The notes under the pieces were generated by a model. The model saw nothing but the letters and a program-made list of their open reading frames with translations. It was not told the DNA's origin and ran no database searches. Made by a program: the position numbers and the translations under genes. DNA of 64,000 bases from an uncultured Christensenellaceae bacterium (GTDB taxonomy: Bacteria; Bacillota; Clostridia; Christensenellales; Borkfalkiaceae). Where the stretch lies: NCBI GenBank assembly GCA_910586945.1, contig CAJULO010000005.1:1-64000 (forward strand). The letters run 5' to 3'. Positions 36,341 through 44,407 of the stretch are shown here, in pieces; the first letter of the stretch is position 1; each line of letters opens with the position of its first letter.

Positions 36341-39208
36341 CTATTTACCATGACAATTTTTATATTTTTTACCACTACCGCAAGGACAAGGATCATTTCT
36401 ACCAACTGTCTTTTCTACGCGTACCGGCTGTTGTGGTTGCTTTTCACTCTCTTGATTTGTATTGACCGGTTGTTCGTCAAGTACAGATTTTGCTTTGATA
36501 CTTTCAATTGGTTGTACAAAATTATCTATGGAATCACTAGAATGTTGTGGTAAATCTGCCTCTGCAATTTCTTCAACTTGCACTTTTAGTTTTAATAGTA
36601 GAGCAATTGTGTTATTTTGAATGCGTTGAATCATTTCATCAAACATTTCAAACCCTTCTTTTTTGAAGGCAAGTACCGGGTCAATATTTCCATAGGCATG
36701 TAGTACAATACCTTTACGCAAGTGTTCCATAGCATCAATTTGTTCAATCCAGTTTTTGTCAATATTCATTAAAAAGCATTGCCGTTCAATTTCATTAAAA
36801 TCAAGATGCATACTCTCTTTTAATGTTTCTATTTTCTTATCATATTCCTTCTTGGTTTTCGCAATAATTTTTTGTACAGCTATTTCACTATCCCACTGTG
36901 CTACCCTTTGTGGTGTTAAATAGTTACTCCCCTCTGGAATCAATTTTGCTTCTAATACTTGATTGACATGCTCTAAATCCCATTTTTCAGGCATATGATT
37001 TAAGTTTACTTCTTTTGCTAAAATTTCACGCACATAAGGGTCAATAAACTTTACAATTCTAGCATGAATATCTTCCCCATTTAACACTTTTAACCGTTCA
37101 GCATAGATAATTTCACGCTGCTTATTATTGACATCGTCATACTGAATTACATTTTTACGAATACCAAAATTTCTGCCTTCAATATTGCGTTGTGCTGCCT
37201 CTATTTGGCGACTAAGCATCTTTGTTTCTATACAGCTATCTTCATCTTTGATAAAGAATTGAAAGATTTTTTTCATCTTTTCGCCACCAAAACGCACAGC
37301 TAAATCATCTTCAAGGGAGATGAAGAATATTGATTCGCCAATATCTCCTTGACGACCAGCACGACCACGCAACTGATTATCAATTCTTCTAGATTCATAT
37401 CTTTCAGTACCAAGAATACAGAGTCCTCCAGCTCGAATAACTTCTTCTTTCTCTTTAGCAGTCTCTTTTTCATACTCTTTCAATAAGTTTTGATAGCGTT
37501 CTTGTAATTCCTTTTCTGTTCCAGTCAGTTCTGCATAAGAACTTGCTATTTCAATCTGTTCTGGAGGAATACCTTTATCACGCAGATGTTTTTTTGCTAA
37601 ATATTCTGGGTTACCACCAAGCAAAATATCTGTACCCCGTCCCGCCATATTGGTCGAGATTGTTACCGCTCCCAAACGCCCAGCTTGTGCTATGATTTCC
37701 GCCTCTCTTTCATGGTTTTTGGCATTCAAAATATTATGCTTGATATTATTCTTTCTTAAAACTTTTGCAATCTCTTCAGATTTTTCAACAGATGCTGTAC
37801 CTATCAAAATAGGTTGTCCCGTTTCATGTCTCCTTAAAATTTCCTGTAAAATTGCTCTCTTTTTCCCATCAACTGTTGGAAAAATTTTATCAACTTTATC
37901 CACTCTTTGAATTTTTTTATTTGTTGGAATCTCTAAAACATCTAGATGATAAATTGTCTTAAATTCACCCTCTTCCGTTTTTGCTGTACCTGTCATACCA
38001 GATAGTTTTTTATACAATCTAAAATAATTTTGAAAGGTTATTGTAGCAAAAGTTTTATTTTCATTGCGAACTTGTACCCCTTCCTTTGCTTCAATTGCTT
38101 GATGCAATCCATCACTATAGCGTCTACCTGGCATAATACGACCGGTAAATTCGTCCACTAAAACAACTTCATCCTTTTGTATAATATAATGTTCATCCCG
38201 TTGAAATAACTTGTGTGCCTTCAGTGCCTGTTGTATATGATGATGCAAGTCGGCATGTTCAATATCACCCATATTGGCAATATTAAAGAATTTTTCCACC
38301 TTTTCCGCACCAACTTCTGTCAACAAGACAGAACGGTCCTTTCTATCAATAGTAAAGTCCCAATCACTAAAATCTTGCTCTTCTTCTACTTTACCCTCTG
38401 CCTTATCCAGTGCCTTTTGTACTCTATCTTCTCCTTCCGCTTCTACACGGATACCATTTTCTTCATATCCACCTTTTAATTGCCGAATAAATTTATCGAC
38501 AACGGCATAGAGCTCAGAGGACTTATCTCCCTGTCCTGAGATGATAAGTGGTGTTCTTGCCTCATCAATTAAAATAGAGTCAACTTCGTCAATGATTGCA
38601 TAGTTTAGTTTGCGTTGTACCATTGCCGTTAAATCTGTCTTTAAGTTATCACGCAAATAGTCAAAACCAAGTTCATTATTTGTCGCATAAGTAATATCAC
38701 ATGCATATGCCGCACGCTTTTCATCATCACTTTGTCCGTGTAAAATTACCCCAACCGTCAATCCTAAAAAGCGATGCACTTTCCCCATCCATTCAGCGTC
38801 ACGCTTTGCCAAGTAGTCATTTACTGTAACAATATGCACGCCTTCCCCTGTTAAAGCATTGAGATACGCCGGCAAGGTGGATACAAGTGTTTTCCCTTCA
38901 CCTGTACGCATTTCGGCAATTCTCCCTTGATGCAAGGCTATACCGCCGATAAGTTGTACTCTAAAGTGCTTCATTTTTAAGACTCTATTTGCCGCTTCAC
39001 GCACAACTGCAAATGCATCTGGCAAAATATCTTCTAAAGTTTCTCCTTTTGCAAGTCTACCCTTTAAAATTGTCGTTTGCTCTTGTAACTGAGCGTTTGT
39101 CATTATTTGATATTTAGACTCTAATCTTTCAATTTGCTCTACAATTTTATCAATCTTTTTTAAATTTTTTCGACTATAACTATTGAAAAAATAAGTGAAA
39201 ATGCCCAT
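36341..39208 (-). CDS. secA: preprotein translocase ATPase SecA
   Basis: Motor ATPase that pushes unfolded preproteins through SecYEG. The 955 residues show Walker A (MRTGEGKTLVSTLPAYL) near 100, the DEAD-like motif YAIIDEVDSILIDEARTPLIISG near 205, the SecA signature VTISTNMAGRGTDILLGGNPE near 505, and RGRAGRQGDIGESIFFISLEDDL near 620. The C terminus carries the zinc-binding DPCPCGSGKKYKNCHGK, which contacts SecB or lipids. The length exceeds Bacillus SecA (841) because of insertions and a longer tail. A terminator follows. Confidence 0.98.
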   Translation of the reverse strand: MGIFTYFFNSYSRKNLKKIDKIVEQIERLESKYQIMTNAQLQEQTTILKGRLAKGETLEDILPDAFAVVREAANRVLKMKHFRVQLIGGIALHQGRIAEMRTGEGKTLVSTLPAYLNALTGEGVHIVTVNDYLAKRDAEWMGKVHRFLGLTVGVILHGQSDDEKRAAYACDITYATNNELGFDYLRDNLKTDLTAMVQRKLNYAIIDEVDSILIDEARTPLIISGQGDKSSELYAVVDKFIRQLKGGYEENGIRVEAEGEDRVQKALDKAEGKVEEEQDFSDWDFTIDRKDRSVLLTEVGAEKVEKFFNIANMGDIEHADLHHHIQQALKAHKLFQRDEHYIIQKDEVVLVDEFTGRIMPGRRYSDGLHQAIEAKEGVQVRNENKTFATITFQNYFRLYKKLSGMTGTAKTEEGEFKTIYHLDVLEIPTNKKIQRVDKVDKIFPTVDGKKRAILQEILRRHETGQPILIGTASVEKSEEIAKVLRKNNIKHNILNAKNHEREAEIIAQAGRLGAVTISTNMAGRGTDILLGGNPEYLAKKHLRDKGIPPEQIEIASSYAELTGTEKELQERYQNLLKEYEKETAKEKEEVIRAGGLCILGTERYESRRIDNQLRGRAGRQGDIGESIFFISLEDDLAVRFGGEKMKKIFQFFIKDEDSCIETKMLSRQIEAAQRNIEGRNFGIRKNVIQYDDVNNKQREIIYAERLKVLNGEDIHARIVKFIDPYVREILAKEVNLNHMPEKWDLEHVNQVLEAKLIPEGSNYLTPQRVAQWDSEIAVQKIIAKTKKEYDKKIETLKESMHLDFNEIERQCFLMNIDKNWIEQIDAMEHLRKGIVLHAYGNIDPVLAFKKEGFEMFDEMIQRIQNNTIALLLKLKVQVEEIAEADLPQHSSDSIDNFVQPIESIKAKSVLDEQPVNTNQESEKQPQQPVRVEKTVGRNDPCPCGSGKKYKNCHGK

Positions 39209-39326
39209 ACTTTCTCCTTACAAGAACTTTGCATAAAGCTAATTTATATTTTATATATTCTACTCTATTTTGCTGTAAAAGTCAATAAAAAATTGGCAAT
39301 CATTAGATATTTAACGCACTCTTACA

Positions 39327-39608
39327 CTATATATCCGTACAATTTCTTGCCCTTTCGACAATTGTTACCAAAACTTTATCTCCGGCTTGTTTCCCTATTT
39401 TTGCACGGATATCTTTTCGAATCCCTAATATATAGTTTGGTGTGCCCATACGCACAATTTGGCCTTGGTATTTTTCTCCGTCAAATGTCGCATGTACCAA
39501 AAGGCGTCTCTTTCCAAATACTTCTTGTATATCAAAAGGTATTTCTATATAGGCAGCATCCATTCCCTCTTTTTGTAGAATTGTTGCCTCAAATGTAAAT
39601 TTTTGCAT
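39327..39608 (-). CDS. DUF1905 domain protein
   Basis: The 93 residues match the DUF1905 pattern: FEATILQKEGMDAAYIEIPFDI, then VFGKRRLLVHATFDGEKYQGQI, MGTPNYILGIRKDIRAKIGKQAGDKV. This is a small beta-barrel-like domain; its biochemical role is unknown to me. An AGGAG-containing purine tract (GGAGAAAGGAG) precedes the ATG. It lies between comF and secA on the same strand, with 44 bases to comF. Confidence 0.82.
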   Translation of the reverse strand: MQKFTFEATILQKEGMDAAYIEIPFDIQEVFGKRRLLVHATFDGEKYQGQIVRMGTPNYILGIRKDIRAKIGKQAGDKVLVTIVERARNCTDI

Positions 39609-39652
39609 ACTCCTTTCTCCCTATCTTTTTTATTTTTGTTATCCATTACGGA

Positions 39653-40387
39653 CTACCCATTCCTCTGCAGAGATACACTAGCTATTGTATACAAATAAAC
39701 AGCAATACAACCGCCTTCTTTGAGACACTTTCCTATGGTATCACTTGTTGCTCCCGTTGTTAAAATATCGTCAACTAATAGTACCTTTTTTCCTCGAAAA
39801 AAGTTTTTGTCAATAAGCACAATGCTCTCTTTTAAGTTCTGCATTCTATTGACTTTATTGAGTGTTTTTTGCATTACAGTATGTTTTATCTTTATGATTT
39901 TATCATGTGCTACCGGAATTGCATATCGTTTTCCAAGAGCAGTTGCAAGCACTGCAGCTTGATTGTATCCTCTCTTTCTTTCATCACGATAGAACATGGG
40001 TACATATACAATATAGTCTACATCAAATATTCCAGAGGCTAAAAAGAAATCGGCAAAGGGAATAAAAGTATTTACCAGATATCTATCGCCATTTTTGAAG
40101 CGATAGAGTAATTTCTGTATCTGTACATCATAGATAAAGTTTGATTTTGCCAAGATATATATTGGTCTATCTTGTAGACATTGCTTGCAAACTTCTATCC
40201 CTTCAGCAACCGCTCTACCACAAATTTGACAACATTGCCCATCATTAAAAGGTAGTTTTTGCAGACAATATGAACACAAACCCTCTCCTTGAAATATCTC
40301 TCTTGCACAATTATCACAAGTATAATTTTTCTTTGAAAATATCTTTTGGTAATAGTCTTTTATTTTAGAGATAAAGTTATCCTTCAC
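39653..40387 (-). CDS. comF: ComF family phosphoribosyltransferase-like protein
   Basis: ComF proteins act in DNA uptake during natural transformation and have a phosphoribosyltransferase fold. The 244 residues have an N-terminal four-Cys zinc region (CDNCAREIFQGEGLCSYCL, then CQICGR and CKQCL) and the PRPP-binding motif VLLVDDILTTGATSDT near the C terminus. The GTG at 40387 is preferred because GGGGGA lies just upstream; a TTG at 40435 would add 16 residues without such a site. No other competence gene is in the window, so competence is not implied. Confidence 0.9.
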   Translation of the reverse strand: MKDNFISKIKDYYQKIFSKKNYTCDNCAREIFQGEGLCSYCLQKLPFNDGQCCQICGRAVAEGIEVCKQCLQDRPIYILAKSNFIYDVQIQKLLYRFKNGDRYLVNTFIPFADFFLASGIFDVDYIVYVPMFYRDERKRGYNQAAVLATALGKRYAIPVAHDKIIKIKHTVMQKTLNKVNRMQNLKESIVLIDKNFFRGKKVLLVDDILTTGATSDTIGKCLKEGGCIAVYLYTIASVSLQRNG

Positions 40388-40460
40388 AGTATCTCCCCCT
40401 ATATCTTTTCTATTAGCGTAATTTATTTGCTCCAAATTGTCAATTATTTTTTATTTTTAT

Positions 40461-40489
40461 TTGTCATTATACGCAAAAATTGATATACT
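40461..40489 (+). promoter_or_regulatory. predicted promoter of the radical SAM gene, giving a leaderless mRNA
   Basis: TTGTCA (40461-40466), a 17-base spacer and TATACT (40484-40489). The usual start point, about seven bases past the -10 hexamer, falls on the A of the ATG at 40496. No Shine-Dalgarno sequence is present. Confidence 0.72.
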
Positions 40490-40495
40490 TTATAT

Positions 40496-41431
40496 ATGAA
40501 AAATTTATGTTCAATTTGTCCAAATCAATGCAATATAGATAGAAGTATTTTTTCTGGTAGATGTCAAGTGACAGAAGATTTTAAAATTGCTAAATATGGA
40601 CTACATCCCTATGAAGAACCGCCAATCAGCTATAAAAATGGCTCTGGCACAATATTTTTTTATGGATGTACTTTAGGTTGTACCTTTTGTCAAAACTATC
40701 CACTTTCACATCCTCTACAAACAAAAAAAATTGCACAATTGAAAGAGAAAAAAGAGTATACTGCAGCTTTACATGCCTATTATAAAAACTATTCTATTGC
40801 AGATTGTATTGCAATTATGAAAGAGTTAGAAAATAACGGAGCGGAAAATATCAACTTAGTAACAGCGAGTCATTATGTACCCAAATTAGTCGAAGTTTTT
40901 CAAAAATATCGTCCTAATATTCCAGTCGTCTACAACACACATAGTTATGAAAAGCTAGAAATTTTAAAGACACTCGACCGCTATATTGATATCTATTTAC
41001 CAGATTTAAAATTTTTTGATGCTAAAATTGCACAGCGCTATACTGGTAAAGCAAATTATTTTGCGTATGCAAAAAAAGTTATCCAATTTATGACACAAAG
41101 AAAAAATCGTTTTGAAAATGGCAAAATGTTATCTGGTTGTATTGTACGCCATTTAATTCTGCCACTATGTACACAAGACAGTATACACTTAATTGACTGG
41201 TTTGCAAGCTTAAAAAGTGAAGCCTATCTCTCCATTATGGCACAGTATACACCTTTTGGTGAAATTGAAAATTTTGAAGAATTAAAACGCCCCATTACCA
41301 AACGAGAATATCAAAAAGTTGTCCACTATGTAGAAAGTTTAGCATTAAAAAATGTATATTTACAGGAACAAGTAGCAGCAGATAGAATTTTTATTCCAAA
41401 CTTTACAAAGAATAAGAGAGAACTTTTTTAG
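40496..41431 (+). CDS. radical SAM protein, PflX / pyruvate-formate-lyase-activase-like (COG1313 type)
   Basis: A 311-residue iron-sulfur enzyme using S-adenosylmethionine to form a radical. The cluster motif CTLGCTFC (CxxxCxxC) lies near residues 59-66, preceded by a Cys-rich N terminus (CSICPNQCNID, later SGRCQV) typical of the PflX group. Later stretches NLVTASHYVPKLVEVF and YLPDLKFFD match that family. The substrate is unknown. The gene diverges from comF and is predicted to be leaderless. A terminator overlaps its stop. Confidence 0.88.
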   Translation: MKNLCSICPNQCNIDRSIFSGRCQVTEDFKIAKYGLHPYEEPPISYKNGSGTIFFYGCTLGCTFCQNYPLSHPLQTKKIAQLKEKKEYTAALHAYYKNYSIADCIAIMKELENNGAENINLVTASHYVPKLVEVFQKYRPNIPVVYNTHSYEKLEILKTLDRYIDIYLPDLKFFDAKIAQRYTGKANYFAYAKKVIQFMTQRKNRFENGKMLSGCIVRHLILPLCTQDSIHLIDWFASLKSEAYLSIMAQYTPFGEIENFEELKRPITKREYQKVVHYVESLALKNVYLQEQVAADRIFIPNFTKNKRELF

Positions 41432-41450
41432 TTCTCTCTTATTCTTGTTT
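41408..41450. terminator. bidirectional terminator after the radical SAM gene
   Basis: AAGAATAAGAGAGAAC (41408-41423) and GTTCTCTCTTATTCTT (41431-41446) form a perfect 16-bp stem with a 7-base loop. It includes the last codons of the radical SAM gene on the plus strand and the last codons of a 47-codon ORF on the minus strand. Confidence 0.87.
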
Positions 41451-41582
41451 ATCTATTGTTTGATGCATAAAATTATTTTTATAGCGCATAAGGCGTTTTA
41501 CCAGCTTTGCTACTTTCGTAGGTGGAGCACAAGCAAGCTCTTGTTCTAAAAGTAAAATTTGTTCTCTTGTTATCTTTTTCAT
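41439..41582 (-). CDS. possible small basic protein (47 residues)
   Basis: A short ORF starting MKKITREQILLLEQELAC and continuing PPTKVAKLVKRLMRYKNNF, with a Glu/Lys amphipathic helix-like composition that looks like real protein rather than random AT-rich translation. The codons are like those of its neighbours. The upstream site is weak (CGGGT), and there is no recognised homologue. Its stop lies inside the stem of the bidirectional terminator at 41408-41450, which would end its transcript. Convergent with the radical SAM gene. Confidence 0.45.
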   Translation of the reverse strand: MKKITREQILLLEQELACAPPTKVAKLVKRLMRYKNNFMHQTIDKQE

Positions 41583-41720
41583 AAAAATAGTATACCCGAA
41601 ATATAAAAAATTTATTTTTTACTTTTCTTTTTAGAAAAATTTTGTTATACTTAAGATAATAAATCTTATTTTTACAATGTAACAAGATTTATTTATAACA
41701 ATTTTATAGAAAATACATAT

Positions 41721-41797
41721 GTGTCTGTAGTTCAATTGGATAGAATAACAGCCTCCGACGCTGTCGGTTCTGGGTTCGACCCCCAGCAGGCACACCA
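41721..41797 (+). tRNA. tRNA-Arg (anticodon CCG)
   Basis: Complete cloverleaf of 77 bases. Acceptor arms GTGTCTG and CAGGCAC pair (one T-G). The D arm, an anticodon stem ACAGC/GCTGT with loop CTCCGAC (anticodon CCG, codon CGG), and a T arm CTGGG-TTCGACC-CCCAG are all present. CCA is encoded. A terminator follows at 41801-41832. Confidence 0.95.
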
Positions 41798-41800
41798 TTT

Positions 41801-41832
41801 ACCCTACTATTTAAAAAAATAGTAGGGTTTTT
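41801..41832 (+). terminator. terminator of tRNA-Arg(CCG)
   Basis: ACCCTACTATT (41801-41811) and AATAGTAGGGT (41818-41828) form an 11-bp perfect stem with a 6-base loop, followed by a short T run. It lies three bases past the tRNA. Confidence 0.9.
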
Positions 41833-41843
41833 AAAATAAAGTC

Positions 41844-41871
41844 TTGACAAATAAAAATAGAATGATATAAT
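41844..41871 (+). promoter_or_regulatory. consensus promoter driving the 41.9-kb RNA unit
   Basis: Perfect TTGACA (41844-41849) and perfect TATAAT (41866-41871) with a 16-base spacer: the best vegetative promoter I noticed in the window. Transcription should begin near 41878. No ORF begins in the following 300 bases. Confidence 0.88.
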
Positions 41872-41877
41872 GATATG

Positions 41878-42073
41878 ATTTGTTAATATTATCAAATGGA
41901 AGATTTAGGATAAATATAAATAAGGAGAAAGCATAGAATCTCTAAGTATCAATATCATTTTATAAAGAAGTTTTCCTCATGCAAGCGGAATTCTGTAAAC
42001 TCACCCATGAAATTTAAGATAGTGCTAAAAATAAAATTAGCCATTTTAAGAGAGTTATAAACTCTCTTTTTTT
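41878..42073 (+). ncRNA. candidate structured RNA: stand-alone small RNA or riboswitch-like leader
   Basis: A strong promoter, about 170 non-coding bases, and a strong terminator define a transcript of about 195 nt. Possible pairings: AAATGG (41894-41899) with CCATTT (42041-42046) closing the molecule; an AGGA/AAA segment near 41923-41930 with TTTTCCT near 41971-41977; ATAGAAT near 41933-41939 as an alternative partner of ATTCTGT near 41990-41996. Size and a long irregular rod-like fold fit 6S RNA, but I cannot confirm its consensus. Because the collagen operon starts 109 bases downstream on the same strand, the unit may instead be a leader with a transcription-terminating switch. It is not tRNA, tmRNA or RNase P RNA. 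Confidence 0.55.
42048..42073 (+). terminator. terminator ending the 41.9-kb RNA unit
   Basis: AAGAGAGTT (42048-42056), loop ATA, AACTCTCTT (42060-42068), then a T run to 42073. A 9-bp perfect stem. It is either the end of a small RNA or the off-state of a leader for the downstream glycosyltransferase gene. Confidence 0.9.
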
Positions 42074-42181
42074 AGTATAAAATTTTGCTATGCACACAAA
42101 AATTTTACTATTCATAGAATACAAATGTAGGCGTTGCCCTACGCAATAAATGAAACGACACAAAACGAATGAGAAATTGCT

Positions 42182-43279
42182 ATGAAGACATTAGCACTAT
42201 GTATGATTGTAAAAAATGAAGAGGCAGTTTTAGACAGATGTCTACAGTGTGTACAGCATATTGTTGATGAAATTATCATTGTAGATACTGGTTCTATAGA
42301 TAGAACGGTTGAAATTGCTAAAAAATATACCAATAAAATTTATCACTTTATATGGCAAAATGATTTTGCTACCGCTCGTAATTTTAGTTTTTCAAAAGCA
42401 ACTGCAGATTATATTTTATGGTTAGATGCCGATGATATCCTTTTACCAGAAGAACAAGCTAAACTTCTTTTATTAAAAGAAGGATTTAATGGGCAAGTTG
42501 ATTGTTATTTTTTGAAGTATGATATGAATATTGCCGATGAAAATCAAGGCAGTTTTTATTTCTATAGAGAACGCATAGTAAAAAATAATCAAAATTTTTT
42601 TTGGCAAGGTGTTGTGCATGAATTTTTAGTAATCTACGGAAATATTATGCAACTTGATATTACCATTACACATCAAAAAAACACACAAAATCTAAAACCA
42701 AATTATAGAAATTTACTCTGCTATTGTCAAAAATTTGCAAAGATAGGTACTGCTTCTGCAAGAGATATCTATTATTTTGCACGAGAACTTATCGACAATA
42801 AACTTTATTCTTTAGCAATCTCTTTTTTAAAATATTTTCTAACCCTAAAAAGTGGTTGGAAGGAAGATAAAATCTGTGCTTGTCTATTACTTTCAAATGC
42901 CTATTTAGAAATGCATGCAGAAAAAAAAGCATTAAATGCATTATACAAAAGTTTTGCTTATACAAGTTTTAGACCGGAAATATGCTGTGCTATCGGCAAT
43001 ATTTTTTTGAATAATTTGCAATATAATAATGCTATTTTCTGGTATAACTTGGCAATTTCCTCTGAAAATGAAGGTAAAAAAAGCGTATTTTACTGCCAAG
43101 ATTATGCAACTTTTATTCCCTATATGCAACTTTGTGTTTGCTATGATAGGTTAAACAATATTGAAAAATCCTATTTTTACAATATGCTTGCAGGCAAGTA
43201 TAAACCAAATCATAAAGATTATTTGCATAATAAAGCTTACTTTGAAAAAATTTTAAATTGCAAAGGAGAAATAAAATGA
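42182..43279 (+). CDS. family 2 glycosyltransferase with C-terminal TPR-like region
   Basis: Probably transfers a sugar to a protein or lipid acceptor in the cytoplasm. The N-terminal 230 residues match the GT2 group with LALCMIVKNEEAVLDRCL, EIIIVDTGSIDRTVEIAKKY, and the metal-binding ADYILWLDADD. Residues about 200-360 form helical repeats resembling TPR (ALNALYKSFAYT, AIFWYNLAISSENEGK). This two-part layout is found in SunS-like glycosyltransferases that modify peptides and proteins. The stop overlaps the start of the collagen-like gene (ATGA), so the two are translationally coupled and the collagen Thr residues are a plausible acceptor (inference). The ribosome binding site is weak. Confidence 0.88.
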   Translation: MKTLALCMIVKNEEAVLDRCLQCVQHIVDEIIIVDTGSIDRTVEIAKKYTNKIYHFIWQNDFATARNFSFSKATADYILWLDADDILLPEEQAKLLLLKEGFNGQVDCYFLKYDMNIADENQGSFYFYRERIVKNNQNFFWQGVVHEFLVIYGNIMQLDITITHQKNTQNLKPNYRNLLCYCQKFAKIGTASARDIYYFARELIDNKLYSLAISFLKYFLTLKSGWKEDKICACLLLSNAYLEMHAEKKALNALYKSFAYTSFRPEICCAIGNIFLNNLQYNNAIFWYNLAISSENEGKKSVFYCQDYATFIPYMQLCVCYDRLNNIEKSYFYNMLAGKYKPNHKDYLHNKAYFEKILNCKGEIK

Positions 43280-44361
43280 ATTTAGAACAATTTATAAAAT
43301 ATAACTGCAATAATGTATATGTTATGCGTGGTTCTATGGGGCCTCAAGGTCCTACTGGTCCTCAAGGTCCAATTGGTGCAACTGGACCACAAGGCATAAC
43401 AGGTCCTACTGGTCCTACTGGCCCTATTGGACCACAGGGTGTTCCTGGTATACAAGGTGCAACTGGTAACACAGGGGCTACTGGTGCTACAGGAGCTGTT
43501 GGCCCTCAAGGTCCTCAAGGTCCTCAAGGTCCTACTGGCCCACAAGGTCCTGCTGGTGCAACGGGTGCTACTGGTGCAACCGGAGCTGTTGGTCCTCAAG
43601 GTCCTCAAGGTCCTACTGGCCCTCAAGGTCCTGCTGGTGCAACGGGTGCTACTGGTGCAACCGGAGCTGTTGGTCCTCAAGGTCCTCAAGGCCCTACTGG
43701 CCCTCAAGGTCCTGCTGGTGCAACGGGAGCAACAGGCGCTACTGGTGCTACCGGAGCTACTGGCCCTACTGGTCCTACTGGTCCTACTGGCCCTGCTGGT
43801 ACAACTGGTGCTGTAGGTGCAACGGGCGCTACTGGTGCTACCGGAGCTACTGGCCCTACTGGCCCTACTGGTGCAACCGGAGCTACTGGTGCTACTGGTG
43901 CTACAGGGGCAACCGGAGCTACTGGCACAAACTTTACCCCCTCTGTATTGACAAGTACCTCTCCAACTCCACAAACATCTACAGCAGGTACACCATTTAC
44001 ATTTGCAGCAAATACAGTAGATTTTGGTGATGCTATTGATCACACAGCTGGTTCAGCAGACTTTACAATCAATACACCTGGCATTTACATGGTTACAGCT
44101 ACTGGAACATTGACCGACCCTGACGGTACAAACTTCCCTATAACAACAACCATAGCAGCAAGATTAAATGGTACAGATATCCCCGGAGGTTCAACTACAA
44201 CAACCTTAACAAGTGATACTGATAGCCAAAACATCTTTTTACAAGTTACTTTCCCCGTAACTACTCCTGGTAGTACACTTACCATTAACCCTACAGGTAC
44301 TGGTATTGATTTTGCTGATTTAAATCTCAATATAATTCAACTTGCAGATACTACACCCTAA
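43276..44361 (+). CDS. collagen-like surface protein with C-terminal BclA-like domain
   Basis: The 361-residue protein has a short N terminus of about 20 residues without a signal peptide, about 65 uninterrupted Gly-X-Y triplets (residues 22-218) rich in GPQ, GPT and GAT, and a C-terminal domain of about 140 residues rich in Thr and beta-strand-like segments (PGIYMVTATGTL, TTIAARLNGTDIPGG, TSDTDSQNIFLQVTF) that resembles the trimerising C-terminal domain of exosporium BclA-type proteins. Collagen triplets form a triple helix. Threonine in GAT triplets is the known site of O-glycosylation in BclA, and a glycosyltransferase is fused into the same operon by an ATGA overlap. ATG 43276 follows AAGGAG. 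How it leaves the cell is unclear. Confidence 0.93.
   Translation: MNLEQFIKYNCNNVYVMRGSMGPQGPTGPQGPIGATGPQGITGPTGPTGPIGPQGVPGIQGATGNTGATGATGAVGPQGPQGPQGPTGPQGPAGATGATGATGAVGPQGPQGPTGPQGPAGATGATGATGAVGPQGPQGPTGPQGPAGATGATGATGATGATGPTGPTGPTGPAGTTGAVGATGATGATGATGPTGPTGATGATGATGATGATGATGTNFTPSVLTSTSPTPQTSTAGTPFTFAANTVDFGDAIDHTAGSADFTINTPGIYMVTATGTLTDPDGTNFPITTTIAARLNGTDIPGGSTTTTLTSDTDSQNIFLQVTFPVTTPGSTLTINPTGTGIDFADLNLNIIQLADTTP
43486..43731 (+). repeat. three 81-bp tandem repeats within the collagen region
   Basis: The unit of nine triplets, GAV-GPQ-GPQ-GPT-GPQ-GPA-GAT-GAT-GAT, recurs three times with few base differences; the first copy has one additional GPQ triplet. Outside this block the triplets are more mixed. 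Such repeats expand and contract by slippage or recombination, so collagen length probably varies between strains. Confidence 0.8.
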
Positions 44362-44373
44362 TTCATTATCTAC

Positions 44374-44407
44374 AAAAAAAAGGAAGGTTTAAAACCTTCC
44401 TTTTTTT
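44374..44407. terminator. bidirectional terminator between the collagen gene and the cyclophilin-like lipoprotein gene
   Basis: GGAAGG (44382-44387) and CCTTCC (44395-44400), extended by TTT/AAA, with A and T runs on both sides. The T run overlaps the stop codon of the convergent lipoprotein gene at 44406. Confidence 0.9.

Noticed and set aside
43486..43731. Regular repeats resembling a CRISPR array
   Set aside because: They are in-frame collagen triplet repeats with no unique spacers and no cas genes nearby.
43282..44043. Long antisense ORF (253 codons) and other open frames across the collagen region
   Set aside because: They arise from the periodic Gly-X-Y codons, have extreme Ser/Thr/Cys/Arg composition, and no binding site or promoter.
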